From CBDCFT01 sp965216365 (lineage in GTDB: Bacteria; Pseudomonadota; Gammaproteobacteria; Arenicellales; CBDCFT01): 64,000 nucleotides of DNA. The notes under the pieces were generated by a model. The model was not told the origin of the DNA, ran no database searches, and was given only the letters and a program-made list of their open reading frames with translations. This document shows, piece after piece, positions 42,468 to 51,180 of the stretch (position 1 is the first letter of the stretch; the number at the start of each line of letters is the position of its first letter). Location of the stretch: the NCBI GenBank assembly GCA_965216365.1, contig CBDCFT010000003.1, positions 186,001-250,000 of the forward strand, given 5' to 3'. Both the position numbers and the translations under genes were made by a program.

Positions 42468-44109
42468 GGCCGAAAACGGCTTGTTGCTGGAAATGCGAGA
42501 CCTGTATATCGATGGTTTTCGCGATGAAGAATGGCACAGTATTGTCAAAGGTGTCGATCTCACGTTGAATCGTGGCGAAGTGCTCGGCGTTATCGGCGAA
42601 TCCGGCGCGGGTAAGTCCACCATAGGTGTCGCCGCTATGGGTTATGCCAAGCCCGGTTGTCGTATTACCAGCGGCTCGATTGTTTTTGATGGCATCGATT
42701 TGACAAAAGCGTCGGAAGCTGAAAAACGTGAATTGCGTGGCGTACGCATTGCCTATGTTGCGCAAAGTGCGGCGGCATCGTTTAACCCCGCGCATAAGTT
42801 GATTGATCAGTTTGCCGAAACCGTGGTTGAACATGGCAAAGGAACCAAGGCGCAGGCTTATGCCGATGCCAAGGATCTGTATGCACGCCTGCAGATGCCT
42901 GATCCTGACACCATCGGTTTTCGTTATCCGCACCAGGTATCCGGTGGACAGTTACAGCGTGCGATGACGGCTATGGCGATGGCGTGTCGGCCGGACTTGA
43001 TTATTTTTGATGAGCCGACCACAGCGCTTGATGTCACTACACAGATTGAAGTGCTGGTGACTATGCGCACCATCGTAGAACAGTTTAATTCGGCGGCGAT
43101 TTACATAACGCATGACCTGGCCGTGGTAGCGCAGATGGCTGATAAGATTATGGTCTTGCGCTATGGCGAGTTGGTGGAAGAGGCAGAGACACGCAAAATG
43201 CTGTCCGCGCCGCAAGAGGATTACACGAAATCGCTGTGGGCGGTACGAACATTTCGTAAACACGTTGATGCTCCCGCCAAGGAAAAAGTGCCTCTGGTAA
43301 AGGTGGAAAAGGTTTCCGCAGCCTATGGCGCCGTTCCGGTGTTACACGATATCTCTTTTGAGATTCATCGTGGTCATACCATTGCTGTGGTAGGTGAATC
43401 CGGCAGTGGCAAAAGCACGGCGGCCCGGGTCATTACCGGCTTGTTACCGCCAAGCGATGGGCAGGTTTACTACGATGGCGAGGCATTACCCAGGGATTAT
43501 CGTCAACGCACAAAAGACCAACTGCGTCAGGCGCAAATGATTTATCAGATGGCGGACACGGCGATCAATCCGCGTCATCGCATTCGTCAAATCATAGGTC
43601 GTCCGTTATCGTTTTATCTGGGTATGGAAGGCGAACGACGCGAACAACGCACGCGTGAATTGTTAAACATGATTGAACTGGAGCCGGGTCAATTTATTGA
43701 CCGGTTTCCAAGCGAGCTTTCCGGTGGTCAAAAGCAGCGAATTTGCATAGCTCGTGCGCTTGCGGCGGAGCCGACATTTATTATTTGCGACGAGGTGACG
43801 TCAGCTCTCGATCAACTGGTTGCAGAAGGCATATTGAAGTTGTTGGATCGACTACAGCAGGAACTTAATCTGGCCTATATGTTTATTACCCATGATCTGG
43901 CCACGGTTCGGGCGATTTCCGATGAAGTGATCGTGATGCTACAAGGCCGGATCGTCGAGCAGGGAGAAAAAGAAGAAATCTTTTCACCACCCCATCATGA
44001 GTACACCGAGTTATTATTGTCATCGGTGCCTGAGATGGATCCGGACTGGATGGATAATGTTCTTGCACAGCGCGCTGCGAAAGGCGGCATGCAGTCGGCG
44101 GGAAACTAA
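42457..44109 (+). CDS. Fused ABC transporter ATPase, DppD-DppF type
   Basis: A 550-residue protein with two ATPase domains. First domain: Walker A GESGAGKST (about residue 47), signature SGGQLQRAMTAMA, Walker B LIIFDEPTTALD. Second domain from about residue 270: GESGSGKST, LSGGQKQRICIARAL, FIICDEVTSALD. The duplicated, fused layout resembles YejF or GsiA. It powers the two permeases before it. The cargo is unknown; genomic context suggests a quaternary amine, an acyl derivative or a polyamine conjugate. Confidence 0.92.
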   Translation: MSTKAENGLLLEMRDLYIDGFRDEEWHSIVKGVDLTLNRGEVLGVIGESGAGKSTIGVAAMGYAKPGCRITSGSIVFDGIDLTKASEAEKRELRGVRIAYVAQSAAASFNPAHKLIDQFAETVVEHGKGTKAQAYADAKDLYARLQMPDPDTIGFRYPHQVSGGQLQRAMTAMAMACRPDLIIFDEPTTALDVTTQIEVLVTMRTIVEQFNSAAIYITHDLAVVAQMADKIMVLRYGELVEEAETRKMLSAPQEDYTKSLWAVRTFRKHVDAPAKEKVPLVKVEKVSAAYGAVPVLHDISFEIHRGHTIAVVGESGSGKSTAARVITGLLPPSDGQVYYDGEALPRDYRQRTKDQLRQAQMIYQMADTAINPRHRIRQIIGRPLSFYLGMEGERREQRTRELLNMIELEPGQFIDRFPSELSGGQKQRICIARALAAEPTFIICDEVTSALDQLVAEGILKLLDRLQQELNLAYMFITHDLATVRAISDEVIVMLQGRIVEQGEKEEIFSPPHHEYTELLLSSVPEMDPDWMDNVLAQRAAKGGMQSAGN

Positions 44110-44216
44110 TCGCAAAACCCAAAAGTCACGTTTTTCCAAGCTGATTCTTGTATCTTTAAGGCGTAAAGTCTCGGCGTCGTTTTGAAAAATGTTAAATAGA
44201 AATCGGAGTTAGAGGG

Positions 44217-45188
44217 TTGAAAATCGAACACACGCATAAATTTACCGGTAGCGATGGCGCGGTTACACGTGATTCACTATACGGTACGCAGTTTGAGCAT
44301 ACTTATTCCGGCGCACTGAGTTTCATGCGGCGCAAGTACACCAGGGATTTATCCGGGGTGGATTATGCGGTAACAGGCATACCATATGATCTTGCCGTGA
44401 CTAATCGTCCGGGCACACGTTTTGGGCCGGCCGCTGTTCGCTCTGCGTCCGCTCAACTTTCCTGGGGTCCGCCCTGGCCCTGGGGTTTTGACCCGTTTGA
44501 CCGTCTGGCGGTGATTGATTATGGCGACTGTAGTTTCGATTTTGGCCGGCCACAGAATATTCCAGACGAGATCGAAGCGTACGCGACAAACATTATTGAA
44601 AGCGATGCAAAACTGATTTCTCTGGGCGGTGATCATTTCATTACCTTGCCCTTGGTCCGCGCCCATGCAAAAAAATACGGGCCATTGTCGCTGGTACACT
44701 TTGATGCGCACTCGGACACCTGGTCGGATGAATCGGGCCGAATCGATCATGGCACCATGTTTTATCATGCAGTAAAAGAAGGCATTGTCGATCCGTCACG
44801 CTCGGTTCAAATCGGAATTCGTACCCATAACAGCGACCCACTCGGATTTACCTGGCTAGACCCCAATTGGCTAAGCGAAAATGGAACAGACAAAGCAATT
44901 ACTGAAGTAAATCGTATTGTCGGGGACAACAAAACCTATTTGACATTCGATATCGATTGTCTCGACCCGAGTTATGCTCCAGGTACTGGAACGCCGGTGG
45001 TCGGTGGGTTGGCGACGGCGCAGGCGCAAAGAATTATTCGTGGTTTGAAAGACATTGATTTTGTTGCCATGGATTTAGTGGAGGTCGCACCTGCTTATGA
45101 TCATGCACAGATTACTGCGCTGGCTGGAGCGAGTTTGATTCTGGATTTTTTATGTATGCGATCACAGGATTTACCGTCACAAATTTGA
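44217..45188 (+). CDS. speB: Agmatinase-family ureohydrolase
   Basis: Agmatinases release urea from agmatine to give putrescine; relatives act on other guanidino acids. The 323-residue protein has the dimanganese ligands His140 (LGGDHFITLP), Asp163, His165 and Asp167 (HFDAHSDTW), and Asp245 and Asp247 (FDIDCLDPSY). The agmatinase-like stretch GIPYDLAVTNRPGTRFGP is near residue 54. It starts at TTG 44217 with a GGAG-type site. The guanidino substrate cannot be fixed from sequence. It lies 107 bases after the ABC ATPase. Confidence 0.88.
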   Translation: MKIEHTHKFTGSDGAVTRDSLYGTQFEHTYSGALSFMRRKYTRDLSGVDYAVTGIPYDLAVTNRPGTRFGPAAVRSASAQLSWGPPWPWGFDPFDRLAVIDYGDCSFDFGRPQNIPDEIEAYATNIIESDAKLISLGGDHFITLPLVRAHAKKYGPLSLVHFDAHSDTWSDESGRIDHGTMFYHAVKEGIVDPSRSVQIGIRTHNSDPLGFTWLDPNWLSENGTDKAITEVNRIVGDNKTYLTFDIDCLDPSYAPGTGTPVVGGLATAQAQRIIRGLKDIDFVAMDLVEVAPAYDHAQITALAGASLILDFLCMRSQDLPSQI

Positions 45189-45222
45189 GTAAAGTATTTT
45201 CATAGACTGATTCTTAAACCCA

Positions 45223-45900
45223 ATGACTTTTTCTGTAAACGGGCGTTGCGCCCGAACCGGTATGGTGGGTATCGCCATTACCACATCCAGTATTTGTGTC
45301 GGCAGCCGTTGTCCCTGGGTGCGTGCCAAAACCGGCGCCGTTGCCACGCAGAATGTGACGCTGCCGAGTCTGGGTAACGATGTGCTGGATGCAATTGAGA
45401 GCGGCATGAGTGCGCAACAGGCGCTGGACAAAGTAATGACCGGGTTGGAGCATGCGGATTATCGTCAATTGACCGTGGTTGATAAGGACGGCAACACCGC
45501 ACATTTTACCGGCAGCGAAATCCTCGGTACGAATAATGTTTCTTCAGGTATTGATTGTGTTGCCGCGGGTAATCTTTTGCAAAATGAGGGTGTGCCTGCG
45601 GCAATGACAGATTATTTTCAGGAAAACCCTGATTTGCATTTGGCGGAGCGGTTATTGCTGTCGTTACAAGCCGGGCAGGAAGCCGGTGGCGAAATGGGGC
45701 CGACACATTCCGCTGCCTTGCTGGTAGCTGACGAATATGCCTGGCCGCTCGTCGATTTGCGCGTAGATTGGCATGACGAAGATCCAATCGCAGAATTACA
45801 AACCATCTGGCAAGCCTACGCACCACAAATGCAGGACTATGTCACCCGCGCCATCGATCCTGCATCAGCACCGAGTTATGGTGTGCCGGGAGATGAGTAA
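45223..45900 (+). CDS. DUF1028 family, Ntn-hydrolase fold
   Basis: A 225-residue protein beginning MTFSVNGRCARTGMVGIAI, the DUF1028 signature, with KTGAVATQNVTLPSLG and the later EMGPTHSAALLV and WPLVDLRVDWHDEDP. The family has an Ntn-hydrolase fold; after Met removal Thr2 would be the likely nucleophile. These genes often stand beside peptide or amide transporters and amidases. Here it follows the ureohydrolase by 34 bases, so an amide-cleaving job in the same pathway is plausible but unproven. Confidence 0.88.
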   Translation: MTFSVNGRCARTGMVGIAITTSSICVGSRCPWVRAKTGAVATQNVTLPSLGNDVLDAIESGMSAQQALDKVMTGLEHADYRQLTVVDKDGNTAHFTGSEILGTNNVSSGIDCVAAGNLLQNEGVPAAMTDYFQENPDLHLAERLLLSLQAGQEAGGEMGPTHSAALLVADEYAWPLVDLRVDWHDEDPIAELQTIWQAYAPQMQDYVTRAIDPASAPSYGVPGDE

Positions 45901-46006
45901 TCGATAGAGAGTTTATTAAGTATCGCGAACCGGTAGGGTGCAACGTGTTGCGCCGAGTGGAAATTCCATCTAATTACTGCGCTCGTAGGCTTTCAGATTT
46001 TTGGTG

Positions 46007-47032
46007 TTAGCCTTCAAATCCCTGCAACACGTTCACCGTGTTAATACCGACTTCTTCAACAGCATAACCACCTTCCATTAAAAACAAGGTCGGTAGATTG
46101 AGTTTGCCGATCATTGCGCCATAAGTAGTGAAATCATCGCTGGTGAGTTTGAAGAAACTGATCGGGTCTTTTTCAAAAGCATCGACGCCTAGAGAAACGA
46201 TCAGTGCATCCGGTGCGTATTCACCAATACGTTTGAGGGCATCCGCCATGGCATCGCCCCATACCGAGAATGGTGTATTGGGTGGCATCGGGTAATTAGC
46301 GTTGTAACCTTCGCCGTGGCCTTCACCGGTTTCGTCGGCATAGCCAAGAAAATGCGGAAAGGCGTCTTTAGGGTCGCCGTGCAGGGAAAAATAGAACACA
46401 TCGGAGCGATCATAAAAAATATCCTGGGTGCCGTTGCCATGATGAAAATCGGGGTCGAGTACGGCGATGCGCTTTGCGCCTTGATCCAGCAAATACTGCG
46501 CGGCGACGGCGGCGTTGTTGAGAAAGCAATATCCGCCATACATATCTTTGGCAGCATGATGTCCGGGTGGGCGGCACAGGGCGAACGCTGAGGCGTTGCT
46601 GTCGTTCAATAAGTTCGCACCGGTCAACGCACACATGGCGCTACTTCTCGCGGCTTCCCAAGTGCCTGCGACTATGGCCGTTTCAGCGGCTAATGCGTAG
46701 TAACCTACCTTACCATCAATGTGATCGGGTCGGATTTGTCGTTGTCGTCGTGCCGGCCATACGGTTGGCAGGATCTGGTTATCGAACCCTTCTTCGGTCC
46801 ACTCCTGCCAGCAGGTTTTCAAGAAAGTAAGAAAGTCTTCTGTGTGAATTTTACTGAAATGTGACTCATCAAATTCCTGCGGTTCAATGATCTCGCCCAA
46901 TCTGGTTTCTTCAATGCGTTTTAAAACATATTCCACGCGTTCCGGGCATTCGAATGGTGGTACCAGTTTGCCGGCGTACAATTCGCCTTCAGGTTTGTGT
47001 TTGTAATGTTTGTCGGAGTAGATGGTTATCAT
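46007..47032 (-). CDS. aphA: Acetylpolyamine amidohydrolase (histone-deacetylase family)
   Basis: Removes acetyl groups from acetylated polyamines such as N-acetylputrescine and acetylcadaverine. At 341 residues it equals the Mycoplana ramosa enzyme in length, and its key residues fall at the same numbers: His158/His159 (PPGHHA), zinc ligands Asp195, His197 and Asp284 (DPDFHHGN, SLGVDAFEKDP), and Tyr323 (EGGYAV). The FPHFLGYADETG loop that narrows the active site is also shared. It runs toward the DUF1028 gene on the other strand and is 152 bases after ridA. Confidence 0.93.
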   Translation of the reverse strand: MITIYSDKHYKHKPEGELYAGKLVPPFECPERVEYVLKRIEETRLGEIIEPQEFDESHFSKIHTEDFLTFLKTCWQEWTEEGFDNQILPTVWPARRQRQIRPDHIDGKVGYYALAAETAIVAGTWEAARSSAMCALTGANLLNDSNASAFALCRPPGHHAAKDMYGGYCFLNNAAVAAQYLLDQGAKRIAVLDPDFHHGNGTQDIFYDRSDVFYFSLHGDPKDAFPHFLGYADETGEGHGEGYNANYPMPPNTPFSVWGDAMADALKRIGEYAPDALIVSLGVDAFEKDPISFFKLTSDDFTTYGAMIGKLNLPTLFLMEGGYAVEEVGINTVNVLQGFEG

Positions 47033-47184
47033 GTTTGCAGGATTCTCTGGTTGTGTTTTTTTGTTTTAATTGAACAGATGCTTGTTCCGATGTTCCGCTC
47101 AGCTAGAAGCATTAAGAAAAGTCGGTAATTGAGTTATGAAACAGCGCCGATCGCTGAAAGCTGGTTGCCGACAGCCAATAATTG

Positions 47185-47595
47185 TTATTCCGGAATGACT
47201 GCGGTCGCTTCGATCTCCATTACCCATTCCGGTTTGGCCAGACCCTGGACAATCAAACCGGTGGATACCGGAAACACGCCTTTAAGCCATTTGCCGATGA
47301 CACGGTATACGTCGTCGCGATAGGCGCGGTCAGTCAGATAGACCTGGATACGGCAAATGTGCGATAACTCGCTGCCGGCTTCTTCTAGCAATTGTTTGAC
47401 ATTCTGCATGGCTTGTTCGGTTTGCACGGCAGCGTCGCCGGCACCGATAACATTGCCGTCAAAGTCGCTGCCGACTTGTCCGCGCAGGAACACCATGTTG
47501 CCGGCGCGTACAGCCTGACACAAGTCGTTGTCCAGGCTTTGTTCGGGATAAGTATCTTTGGTATTAAAAGGACGAATGCGTTGATGTACGGTCAT
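47185..47595 (-). CDS. RidA family protein
   Basis: RidA proteins hydrolyse reactive enamine/imine intermediates released by PLP enzymes and oxidases. The 136-residue protein has the conserved Arg in HICRIQVYLTD near residue 105 and the closing EIEATAVIPE with its Glu. It belongs to an outlying subfamily with a longer N-terminus (MTVHQRIRPFNTKDTYPEQ). The start is 15 bases downstream of the HpaB-type gene, so they share an operon. It may clear an imine from amine oxidation. Confidence 0.9.
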   Translation of the reverse strand: MTVHQRIRPFNTKDTYPEQSLDNDLCQAVRAGNMVFLRGQVGSDFDGNVIGAGDAAVQTEQAMQNVKQLLEEAGSELSHICRIQVYLTDRAYRDDVYRVIGKWLKGVFPVSTGLIVQGLAKPEWVMEIEATAVIPE

Positions 47596-47610
47596 GTTGT
47601 TTTCTCGTGT

Positions 47611-49068
47611 TTAATTTGTGTTCATTACTTTATCGGACAGGTCCGCCGCGTTTTTTACAAATTTCAGCGGCTCAGAAAAATCAAAATTCATGTATACCGC
47701 GTTGAGATGTGCAAATGGTGGCGATTGCGCGAACAAGTTAAAAGTAAGTCTGTGACCGGCATAGTCCGAGTTGACCAGGTCGCGGGCGAAGGCCAGCAAT
47801 TTGCGCCGGTCTTCGGATTCCCATTGTTCGTTTATGGTATAGAACTTGTTCATCCACGGTTTGATTTCCGCTGCCTCGAAGGATGCACTGTCCGGTGTGA
47901 CGCAGATTTGTCCGCCGCACAACTCACGCGTTAAATGCATCATGTCGTGTAATTGCGAACAAGCTAACACGCGACCAGTGAATAACAAGGATTGATTCGG
48001 CATGAGCAGATTTTTCGGACTGCGTTCGGCAGTCGCAATAGCCGCAGTCAAATGCGCGTTAATTCCTTCGCGGTAACAAGCCAGAGCTGCGAGTTTTTCG
48101 CGTACTGCGGGTTGTTTATCGAGGCCGGTTTGTTGAGCATTAAATTTTGCCGCACCAATCATCATGTCGGCCATTTTTTGAATACGTTGCACAAAGGAGA
48201 ATGCGCTGTAACGATGCAAGGTCGCCCGGATGAAAGTCGCTGCGCGAGTGTGTTGATAAAACAGGATGTCTTCCCAGGGCACCAACACGTTATCGAAAAT
48301 AATTAACGTGTCCACTTCGTCGAACTTGTTCGCCAACGGGTAATCCTTCTGCGGTCGGCGTCCGGTAAACCCCGTCCTGCATATATGTTTCATGCCGGGC
48401 GTGTTCATTGGCGCAACAAACCCAACGGCGTAATCGGACAGTTTTTGATCACCCCAATTGGCAATAGTCGGTTTGACAAAAGCCTGATTAGCGTAGGCCG
48501 CGGCAGTCTCGTATTTGGCCCCACGTACCACAATGCCTGCATCGGTTTCCTTGACCACATGCAACAACATGTCTGGGTCTTGTTCCTGGGGTGGTTTTGA
48601 TCGATCGCCTTTGGGGTCGGTATTGGCGGATACGTGAAACGGGTCTTCACGCAACGCACGGTAAATGTGTTTTTCAATGTTCTCGGCGAAACGCGGGTCT
48701 ATTTCAGATAAAACATCGCTGCCGTCATACAGCGACCACATCTCACCAATGGTTTCATCGCCGACACGGGTAACCACGCCACCGATATCATCCATTACCG
48801 CATCAACGGCGTTACGTTTATCGTGCCAATCCTTCTGTTCAAAAGGTAACTTCAAGCCGATGGGATTCCGGTCGCCGGTTTCATCATCCACATAACTCAT
48901 GGCGTCCTGGGTTTTCGCGTCATGGGCCATATCGTAGATGCGGGCGCGGATATCGACCAATGGTTTAAATGCGGGATGGGTCGGAACGTCTTTTACGCGT
49001 TTGCCGTCTATCCAGACTTCGCGGTCATCGCGAATGGATTCGATGTATTCAGATCCAGTTCGTATCAT
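47611..49068 (-). CDS. 4-hydroxyphenylacetate 3-monooxygenase-type (HpaB) flavoprotein
   Basis: A 485-residue FADH2-dependent monooxygenase with the acyl-CoA-dehydrogenase-like fold. Family marks are RTGSEYIESIRDDREVWIDGKRV in two pieces at the N-terminus, GIVVRGAKYETAAAYANQAFV, and VPWEDILFY near residue 250. HpaB homologues hydroxylate phenols and other compounds using flavin from a separate HpaC reductase, which is not seen here. The pairing with RidA and acetylpolyamine hydrolase is unusual; the substrate is unknown. Confidence 0.9.
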   Translation of the reverse strand: MIRTGSEYIESIRDDREVWIDGKRVKDVPTHPAFKPLVDIRARIYDMAHDAKTQDAMSYVDDETGDRNPIGLKLPFEQKDWHDKRNAVDAVMDDIGGVVTRVGDETIGEMWSLYDGSDVLSEIDPRFAENIEKHIYRALREDPFHVSANTDPKGDRSKPPQEQDPDMLLHVVKETDAGIVVRGAKYETAAAYANQAFVKPTIANWGDQKLSDYAVGFVAPMNTPGMKHICRTGFTGRRPQKDYPLANKFDEVDTLIIFDNVLVPWEDILFYQHTRAATFIRATLHRYSAFSFVQRIQKMADMMIGAAKFNAQQTGLDKQPAVREKLAALACYREGINAHLTAAIATAERSPKNLLMPNQSLLFTGRVLACSQLHDMMHLTRELCGGQICVTPDSASFEAAEIKPWMNKFYTINEQWESEDRRKLLAFARDLVNSDYAGHRLTFNLFAQSPPFAHLNAVYMNFDFSEPLKFVKNAADLSDKVMNTN

Positions 49069-49090
49069 TGTTATTCTCCAGTTTCAAATC

Positions 49091-49636
49091 TTAGAATGAG
49101 TTCGTTAATGCAGCGTTAATCTGTTTTTCTGTTGCGCCGGGAAATGTTCCGTGTAGCAGGTTTGCAACTGACTTGAAATTCTGTCCACTGATATCCCGGG
49201 ACAAGATCTCAAAATAGCGACGTAAGTTATTCGCTGCAAGTTGACAAGGCTCGTTACCAGAATCATCCTGATCGCCGCGCAATTGTGATTCAAGAATCCC
49301 CTGGGTAATGCGCTCAGAATCAACCTCGGCGCCCAGTATTTTGCCGCGCACGTCCATTGCTCCTTCAGGTTCGCTCAACTTCTCGTTATCTTTGATTTTG
49401 TCGCGAATCGTTCGTAACGGTTTTGTGACTTGCTCACGCCATGTGTTAACAGCAGCGTCCGCTTGTTTCAGATCGTCGACCGACAACAGCCAACCCCGAG
49501 ATCCCATCCAGCAACAGTAAAACAAAAGATTTACATCGGCATCGCAGTTGTCCTGCAGATAAATGACTGATTGTTGGACACCATCAGCAGGGTAGGCGGC
49601 CAGAGTAAAATTCCAAAATTTATTTTTGTCGGACAT
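49091..49636 (-). CDS. TIGR02444/DUF2390-like protein
   Basis: A 181-residue soluble protein starting MSDKNKFWNFTLAAYPADGV, then LQDNCDADVNLLFYCCWMGSRG, the signature of the TIGR02444 group. It is mostly helical. The family is widespread in gammaproteobacteria and has no known function. It lies 22 bases upstream of the HpaB-type gene on the same strand. I consider the family name likely but recalled, not checked. Confidence 0.8.
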   Translation of the reverse strand: MSDKNKFWNFTLAAYPADGVQQSVIYLQDNCDADVNLLFYCCWMGSRGWLLSVDDLKQADAAVNTWREQVTKPLRTIRDKIKDNEKLSEPEGAMDVRGKILGAEVDSERITQGILESQLRGDQDDSGNEPCQLAANNLRRYFEILSRDISGQNFKSVANLLHGTFPGATEKQINAALTNSF

Positions 49637-49811
49637 TTGATTAATTGTTAACGGTTCGTCTCGTCAAAGAAGCATTTTAAGCAACTTACAAATCGGTTAG
49701 CGCTGGAATTTTGAATGTTGACGGTATTTCGTGCAATCATAACAGGTCAAAAAGTGATGTCATTAAAATGAGGAAACCACTCCGTTCCTGTTAATTAACG
49801 ATTTAGGTTGC

Positions 49812-49815
49812 CTAA
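49812..49815. repeat. Left target-site duplication CTAA
   Basis: CTAA directly outside the left inverted repeat; repeated at 50999-51002. It fits the 4-bp YTAR duplication made by IS5-type elements. Confidence 0.85.
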
Positions 49816-50998
49816 GGAAACTCTGATTAAAACACGAAATTTGCGATAATAAGATTCCTGTTTTAAGAGAAGCTTATTTCATGCGCCAGACGACATTAGC
49901 CGAAGGCACGTTTGCCAAGTACAACAAGGCCACCCGGAAAGAAAAGTTTCTGTCCCAGATGGATGAAATCATTCCCTGGAAGGAGCTGAGCCAAGTGATT
50001 GAGCCGCATTATCCGCAGCCTCAAGGCAGTGGCCGGCGCCCCATTGGGATTGAACGGATGTTGCGAATTCACTTTATGCAGCACTGGTTTAATCTGTCTG
50101 ATCCGGGTATGGAAGAAGCGCTGTACGATATGCCGGTGTTACGGGAGTTTGCCCATATTGATCTGGGACGGGAGCCGGCACCGGATGAGACGACGATCTG
50201 CAAGTTTCGTCATATTCTGGAAGAGCATGATCTGGGAGAGCGGTTGTTTCATCTGGTCAATGCGTATTTGACGGAGAACGGATTGTTCGTGTCGAAGGGG
50301 ACGATTGTGGACGCGACCTTGATCGAAGCGCCGACCTCGACCAAGAACAAGGAGAAGGAGCGGGATCCGGACATGCATTCGACGAAGAAGGGGAATCAAT
50401 GGTACTTTGGGATGAAGACGCATATTGGGGTGGATAGCCAAAGCAAGCTGATTCACTCGGTGGCGGTAACCTCGGCCAATACCCATGACTCACAGGTACT
50501 GGAAGACCTGTTGCACGGGGAAGAGACGAAGGTCTGGGGGGACTCGGCGTATAGTGGACAAAAAGAGGTGCTGAAAGAACAGGCCCCGAATGCCAAAGAC
50601 TATACCCAGAAGAAGGGATCGAGAAATGACAAGTTGAGTGATGAGGAGAAGTCAAAGAACCGATCCAAGTCGAAAGTACGCGCGAAGGTGGAGCACACGT
50701 TTCATGTGATGAAACGACAGTTCGGGTTTCGCAAGGTCCGGTATCGTGGACTAGACAAGAATGCGAACTGGGTGTTTATGCAATGCACCTTGATCAATTT
50801 GGTGATGTCGAAGAACCGATTAGCGGCATCGCCATAGGCCAGTTGCGTCTAAATGAACCCAGTCGTCGTTAACACCGATAGATCAAAGCAAAACATCAGG
50901 CAACTCATGGATGAATCTCTGATCTGTATACAACAAATCGCATAACGGTCATTTTATCTTTTGAAAACCGGTAAATTCACCAATTGATCAGACCTTCC
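49816..50998 (+). mobile_element. IS5-type insertion sequence, complete (1183 bp)
   Basis: Bounded by 15-bp imperfect inverted repeats, GGAAACTCTGATTAA at 49816-49830 and the complement of GGAAGGTCTGATCAA at 50984-50998 (12 of 15 matching), and flanked by CTAA duplications. It carries a single intact transposase gene. Length is close to IS5 itself (about 1.2 kb). Intact ends and open frame indicate a recent insertion. It separates the catabolic island from the phytanoyl-CoA dioxygenase-like block. Confidence 0.93.
49881..50837 (+). CDS. IS5 family transposase (DDE)
   Basis: A 318-residue DDE transposase. The N-terminal DUF772-like region (GIERMLRIHFMQHWFNLSD, residues 55-75) precedes the catalytic core: first Asp in GTIVDATLIEAP, second in VWGDSAYSG, and Glu in KVEHTFHVMKRQFGFRKVRYRG. 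All key residues are intact, so the element should be able to transpose. The start ATG 49881 lies 65 bases inside the left end. Confidence 0.95.
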   Translation: MRQTTLAEGTFAKYNKATRKEKFLSQMDEIIPWKELSQVIEPHYPQPQGSGRRPIGIERMLRIHFMQHWFNLSDPGMEEALYDMPVLREFAHIDLGREPAPDETTICKFRHILEEHDLGERLFHLVNAYLTENGLFVSKGTIVDATLIEAPTSTKNKEKERDPDMHSTKKGNQWYFGMKTHIGVDSQSKLIHSVAVTSANTHDSQVLEDLLHGEETKVWGDSAYSGQKEVLKEQAPNAKDYTQKKGSRNDKLSDEEKSKNRSKSKVRAKVEHTFHVMKRQFGFRKVRYRGLDKNANWVFMQCTLINLVMSKNRLAASP

Positions 50999-51002
50999 CT
51001 AA
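50999..51002. repeat. Right target-site duplication CTAA
   Basis: Matches the copy at 49812-49815. The following 178 bases, to the end of the phytanoyl-CoA dioxygenase-like gene, hold no ORF or hairpin I can recognise. Confidence 0.85.
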
Positions 51003-51180
51003 ATAGATTTTAGTCATTTACAAGGGGCAGCGGAGCCATCGTGAAAACCACCACGGTTGCAATGCGGTACTTGATAAAACCGGTTCTTTGCGGTAGGGGA
51101 GCCGATCTTTACTGGTTCAAACGGAACGTCATATCTAGGATCACATGGCATGATTCTCTACGCTGAATTTGCGGAGAATG

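Noticed and set aside
47392..47934. Open frame of 180 codons on the plus strand across ridA and the HpaB-type gene
   Set aside because: Antisense to two recognised genes with intact motifs.
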